Shown: positions 13,098 through 16,337 of the stretch, piece after piece
How the letters are laid out: every line of letters begins with the position of its first letter
Numbering within the stretch: position 1 is the stretch's first letter
DNA from: an uncultured Erysipelotrichaceae bacterium
GTDB lineage: Bacteria; Bacillota_I; Bacilli_A; RF39; UBA660
Direction of reading: 5' to 3'
Assembly: GCA_951801995.1 (NCBI GenBank)
Contig: CATOOY010000028.1
Coordinates: forward strand, 1 to 16,337
DNA: 16,337 bases
The notes under the pieces: generated by a model
What the model was told of the DNA's origin: nothing
Databases searched by the model: none
The model's input: the letters and a program-made list of their open reading frames with translations, nothing else
Made by a program: the position numbers and the translations under genes

Positions 13098-15239
13098 TTA
13101 TTCTAAATTATATTTTTGGCTAAGTGTAATAGTAATATTGCTATCACTAGAAATAGTCGTACCTTCTAAAATACTTTGACCTGTTACATACCCATATCCA
13201 TCTATTTGATAAGAAACACCAAGTAATTTTAAATAGGCTTCTACACTTGTTCTAGAAAGACCTGTTACATTTTGCATCTTAAGGTCTGTTCCATTTGTTT
13301 TTAAAATAACAACTTCATGAGGCGTAATTTCACTTCCCCTACTAGGATACTGATCAATAACTTTATTTCCACTTCCTATCGTAATAACTTTTATATTTTT
13401 ACTTTTTAAAGATTGTACAACTTCATCTGTATTTTTATTAAAATAAGAAGAAACAGAAATAGAATGATTATCTGTATCTATTTGTGTTTTTTGAAACATA
13501 TTTTTATAAGTTGCTATATTATTCATAACACTTTGAACAGCAGTTTGCATAGACACATTGCTGGCAGTAGCTGGTTTAGCAAGCACAGAATATACAATAA
13601 TTTCAGGATTATCTTTAGGAAACATTCCAGAAAAAGCATAAATATAACTTCCTGCTACATATTTTCCAGTACGTGCATTTACATACTGTGCTGTACCTGT
13701 TTTCCCAATAATATCATATCCATCTATTTTATATGCCCTACCCGTTGTAAAAGGATCTGTTCCATTTACAACATTATACATAAGATCTTTTATCTTTGTA
13801 ATAGTACTAGTACTTACAAGTGCTTTGGTTTCTATTTTTTTACTTTGATATATAATCTCCCCAGTAGAACGATCGACTATTTTATCAACTATATGAGGAG
13901 TTAACATTTTTCCATTATTAGAAATAATTGTTAAAGCACGAAGTTGCTGAATAGCAGTGGAAGTAATTCCTTGTCCAAAAGAGGCAGAAGCAATTTCAAT
14001 TGGATATTTAAAAGCTACCTTCCCAGTTTGTTCACGTGGAAGCTCTACCCCCGTAATTTTCCCAAAACCAAAAGAACGCAAACATTCTCTTAAATCTTCT
14101 TTTCCAATAAAACGTTGTGCCAAATAACTTGCTCCTACATTAGAAGAATATTCAAAACCTTTATCAAAAGAAATAACACCAAAACCAGTTTTATTCCAAT
14201 CTCTAATAATATCATCTGTAAACTCTATTCCACTAGAATCATAAGTAGCATTTCCTTTATAAGTTCCTTTTTCCATAGCACACATATAAGAATATGTCTT
14301 CATAGTAGAACCAGGTTCATAAGTAAAAGAAACAAGTGGACTTTCATAATTAACAATATTTTTTTTATTAGGATCAAAAGTAGGTGTAGAAGCACTTCCT
14401 AAAATATCACCTGTCTTCGCATCCATAACAGCAAGTACCATCCATTCAGGATTACTTTCAGAAGAAGCTTCCTTTACAGCTGTTTCTACAAATCTTTGAA
14501 TATTAGAATCAATAGTTAAATAAACATCTTTTCCATCTTCTGCATCTACTCTTATTTCCTTTGTATCTGGTATTTTATATCCAAAACGATCCTTTTGATA
14601 TTCTAAATAGCCATCTTTACCTTTCAAAATATCATTATACTTAAGTTCAATCCCTAATTCTCCTGTTATCTCTGCATTAGAATCATCATTTTCTTTAGCA
14701 TACCCAATAATATAAGAAGCAAAATCTCCATTTGGATAATATCTTTTATGTGATTCTACAAAATCAATTCCTGGTAATTTTAGATTCTCTATTTCTACTT
14801 TTTTTAGTTCGGTAATCCCTCTTCCACCAGGACCCAATTCCACCTGATAAACATTCTTATTTAAAAGTTTTAAAATAGCTTCTTCTGTCATATTCAAAAC
14901 AGGTGCTAGTTCCTTAGCTGTTTTTTCTTTATCAACAACATGAAGTGGTGTTTTTTTACTTCCTGTTCTTTTAGGAGATAAATACGCAATAACAGTATAA
15001 GAAGTAACATTTAAAGCAAGAACATTTTCATCTTTATCAAAAATACTTCCACGAGCTGCAGATAAAGTAGTTTTCACTGTATTTCTACTTTGGGCAAATT
15101 TATCCATATTAATACCATAAATATTAGGAGAAATAGCAAGATAAGTGAGCTGTAAAAACAAAACAAAAATAAGAAAAGTACATATTTTAAACATACGCTT
15201 TGGAAAATTCCAATTAGATAACTCTTTTCTTGTTTTCAC
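13098..15239 (-). CDS. Class B penicillin-binding protein (SpoVD/PBP2x type) with two PASTA domains
   Basis: 713 residues from GTG at 15239, supported by AGGTGGTGAG upstream. A transmembrane helix at about 18-37 leads to the pedestal domain with AARGSIFDKDENVLA (61-75). Transpeptidase motifs: S311-TMK-314 (nucleophile Ser311), S365-SN-367 and K513-TG-515. The tail carries two PASTA-like repeats, the first around YFNKNTDEVVQSLKSKNIKV and the second from MQNVTGLSRTSVEAYLKLLG, matching the domain plan of PBP2x and SpoVD. It would cross-link septal peptidoglycan. In many Firmicutes this longer type is the one next to mraY, yet here it is on the opposite strand and heads a PBP-lipid kinase-VanZ unit. 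A strong promoter precedes it. Confidence 0.94.
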   Translation of the reverse strand: MKTRKELSNWNFPKRMFKICTFLIFVLFLQLTYLAISPNIYGINMDKFAQSRNTVKTTLSAARGSIFDKDENVLALNVTSYTVIAYLSPKRTGSKKTPLHVVDKEKTAKELAPVLNMTEEAILKLLNKNVYQVELGPGGRGITELKKVEIENLKLPGIDFVESHKRYYPNGDFASYIIGYAKENDDSNAEITGELGIELKYNDILKGKDGYLEYQKDRFGYKIPDTKEIRVDAEDGKDVYLTIDSNIQRFVETAVKEASSESNPEWMVLAVMDAKTGDILGSASTPTFDPNKKNIVNYESPLVSFTYEPGSTMKTYSYMCAMEKGTYKGNATYDSSGIEFTDDIIRDWNKTGFGVISFDKGFEYSSNVGASYLAQRFIGKEDLRECLRSFGFGKITGVELPREQTGKVAFKYPIEIASASFGQGITSTAIQQLRALTIISNNGKMLTPHIVDKIVDRSTGEIIYQSKKIETKALVSTSTITKIKDLMYNVVNGTDPFTTGRAYKIDGYDIIGKTGTAQYVNARTGKYVAGSYIYAFSGMFPKDNPEIIVYSVLAKPATASNVSMQTAVQSVMNNIATYKNMFQKTQIDTDNHSISVSSYFNKNTDEVVQSLKSKNIKVITIGSGNKVIDQYPSRGSEITPHEVVILKTNGTDLKMQNVTGLSRTSVEAYLKLLGVSYQIDGYGYVTGQSILEGTTISSDSNITITLSQKYNLE

Positions 15240-15262
15240 TGTCTCACCACCTATCTTATTTT

Positions 15263-15291
15263 ATTATAACAATCTTTTATAATAAGTTCAA
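15263..15291 (-). promoter_or_regulatory. Strong promoter of the PBP-lipid kinase-VanZ operon
   Basis: TTGAAC (15291-15286), 17 bp ending TGT, TATAAT (15268-15263) on the reverse strand: perfect -10, extended TGn and a four-of-six -35. Confidence 0.72.
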
Positions 15292-15310
15292 TAAAAGCAT
15301 ATTTTTTCAT

Positions 15311-15336
15311 AAAAAAAACAGGTGTTTTTACACCTG
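15311..15336 (-). terminator. Terminator of the pilin-LRR gene
   Basis: Reverse strand CAGGTGT (15336-15330), AAAA loop, ACACCTG (15325-15319), then eight T (15318-15311). It begins at the base right after the TAG stop. Textbook intrinsic terminator that isolates the gene from the downstream PBP operon. Confidence 0.9.
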
Positions 15337-16245
15337 CTATCCATTCCACTGTACACTTGTAGCTCCCCACGGACTACCCTGTATACTACCATTTGGCTTA
15401 TCTATAATTACATTCATACCTGCTTGATTTTCTGAAAATGCACCATTACCTATGCTAGTTATACTATTTGGAATTTCTATACTAGTTAACTGATTAGAAG
15501 CAAAAGCAGCTGTTCCTATACTTGATATATTATCACTCATTGTTACAGATGTTAACTTATTAAGACCAAACGTATAATTTCCTATACTAGTTACACTTCC
15601 TGGTATAATTATAGTTGTCAATTGATTTTCTTGAAATGCTGTATCACCAATACTAATAATTCCATTTGGTATCACTACATTTGTTATATTTTTACTATAA
15701 AATGCACCTGATCCTATTTTTTTTATTTCTACTCCGCCTATAGAACTAGGTATAGTTATATCTGTATCTGTACATGTATACCCATTTATTTCAGATGAAT
15801 CATTTGGATTCACTGTAAAACAAGGATCTGCTGGATTAGGATTTTCTATTTCTACTCCATCACATTTTCCATCTTTATAATCTGTGATAGTTACTTTTTC
15901 TTGATTCTTACTTTTTATAGCACACCATTTTCCATTTGTTATAGAAAGTTTTACTTTACCTTCTGCATCCACTACTACGTGTCCACCTGTTGGTTTTGTT
16001 CCTGATAACTTTAATTTTGTATCAGCTGGGAAGGTAAATGTTTCCTCACCCGTATTTCCATCTAAATAAGATTCTGCATAATAAAGCTTAGCTGCATCTA
16101 TGACACCATATGCAGAGTTTTCAAATGCTCCTTTTTGTGCTCTATCTATTACATTTATAATAATAGGGGTACTAATTAAGGCTATGATAGCAAGTATTAC
16201 AATTACTGCTAAAAGTTCTATTAAGGTAAATCCTTTCTTTTTCAT
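15337..16245 (-). CDS. Type IV pilin-like protein fused to BspA-type leucine-rich repeats
   Basis: 302 residues. The N-terminus MKKKG^FTLIELLAVIVIL is a class III prepilin signal, with cleavage expected after Gly5 and Glu10 at +5. Hydrophobic helix about 6-30, then the pilin stalk and a small beta domain to about 130. Cysteines at 108, 128, 142 and 158 could form two short disulphide loops. From about 163 to 275 the chain becomes 22-residue repeats of the form SIG-x-x-A/T-F-x-x-N-x-L-T-x-x-x-I-P, the BspA/TpLRR type found on host-binding surface proteins. The tail GSPWGATSVQWNG is also usual for such proteins. Start chosen by AAGGAGAG upstream. It stands as a single gene with its own promoter and terminator. 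Likely a surface-displayed adhesin or pilus tip, inferred from domain content. Export machinery is not in the window. Confidence 0.9.
   Translation of the reverse strand: MKKKGFTLIELLAVIVILAIIALISTPIIINVIDRAQKGAFENSAYGVIDAAKLYYAESYLDGNTGEETFTFPADTKLKLSGTKPTGGHVVVDAEGKVKLSITNGKWCAIKSKNQEKVTITDYKDGKCDGVEIENPNPADPCFTVNPNDSSEINGYTCTDTDITIPSSIGGVEIKKIGSGAFYSKNITNVVIPNGIISIGDTAFQENQLTTIIIPGSVTSIGNYTFGLNKLTSVTMSDNISSIGTAAFASNQLTSIEIPNSITSIGNGAFSENQAGMNVIIDKPNGSIQGSPWGATSVQWNG
15421..15759 (-). repeat. Imperfect 66-bp tandem repeats encoding the LRR units
   Basis: About four to five units with a period of 22 codons. Clear units cover residues 194-215, 216-237 and 238-259, with a partial first unit (about 167-193) and a partial last one (260-275). 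Conserved positions are S-I-G, F, N, L-T and I-P. Divergence between units is moderate, so this is an old repeat, not a recent expansion. Confidence 0.75.
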
Positions 16246-16276
16246 TTTACACTCTCCTTATTTCTATTTATTACAT

Positions 16277-16304
16277 TTTATATTTTTTGTTAGCTATTTT
16301 CCAA
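16277..16304 (-). promoter_or_regulatory. Possible promoter of the pilin-LRR gene
   Basis: TTGGAA (16304-16299), 16 bp, TATAAA (16282-16277) on the reverse strand. Acceptable but not strong. The leader would be about 25 nt. AT-richness makes chance matches likely. Confidence 0.35.
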
Positions 16305-16337
16305 AATATATTGATTTTTTTAAACTTTACAATTATC

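Noticed and set aside
13413..13904. 163-codon open frame on the + strand inside the second PBP gene
   Set aside because: It lies antisense to a confidently identified transpeptidase domain, has no ribosome binding site, and its composition (Ile, Cys, Tyr, Ser rich) is that of a shadow frame.
15311..15336. Hairpin considered as a repeat or attachment-type element
   Set aside because: Stem, tetraloop and eight-T tail directly after a stop codon make it a plain intrinsic terminator.
15421..15759. CRISPR-like or minisatellite array because of the 66-bp period
   Set aside because: The repeat is in coding phase, has no identical units or spacers, and encodes LRR residues.

Overview
The window comes from an AT-rich, low-GC Gram-positive-type bacterium (Firmicutes/Bacilli-like). 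Evidence: the rimM-trmD-rplS-lepB order, a PASTA-type class B PBP followed by mraY and a SEDS gene, Gram-positive Shine-Dalgarno sequences, and a 164-residue single-span signal peptidase. All long genes read through in the standard bacterial code, so UGA is a stop codon here. An uncultured gut Bacilli lineage is a reasonable guess, but it rests on gene flavour and not on a phylogenetic marker test.

Layout (- strand unless stated). 1-234: N-terminus of an M3-family oligoendopeptidase, cut by the window edge. 329-1786: a Lys/Glu-rich coiled-coil protein of unknown function. 1859-5188: a translation/secretion block, transcribed as SpoU-family rRNA methyltransferase, rimM, trmD, an unknown 152-aa gene, rplS, lepB. 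5262-7516: a surface-structure locus with a sortase-B-fold protein that has lost its catalytic residues, two tandem type IV pilin-like proteins and a decayed reading frame ending at a clear terminator. 7609-11653 (+): a shortened division/wall cluster, class B PBP, mraY, SEDS (ftsW-like). 11677-15239: a second class B PBP, a diacylglycerol/lipid kinase and a VanZ-like protein, convergent on the + cluster and sharing a bidirectional terminator with it. 15337-16245: a pilin N-terminus fused to BspA-type leucine-rich repeats.

How the parts fit: MraY makes lipid I, the SEDS protein polymerises glycan from lipid II, and the PBPs cross-link it. The lipid kinase may recycle diacylglycerol from envelope polymer synthesis. 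LepB serves general secretion. The three pilin-like proteins, the inactive sortase-like protein and the LRR domain point to an envelope-exposed structure, but no prepilin peptidase, pilus ATPase or platform gene lies in the window.

Most unusual points: the sortase-like protein in which the His, Cys and Arg of the active site all appear replaced; the pilin-LRR fusion; the multiply broken frame after the tandem pilins; and a recurring compact promoter in which the -10 box sits only about 6-7 nt upstream of a GGTGA-type ribosome binding site. No stretch longer than 300 bases lacks a gene or gene remnant. I saw no tRNA, rRNA, CRISPR or insertion sequence.
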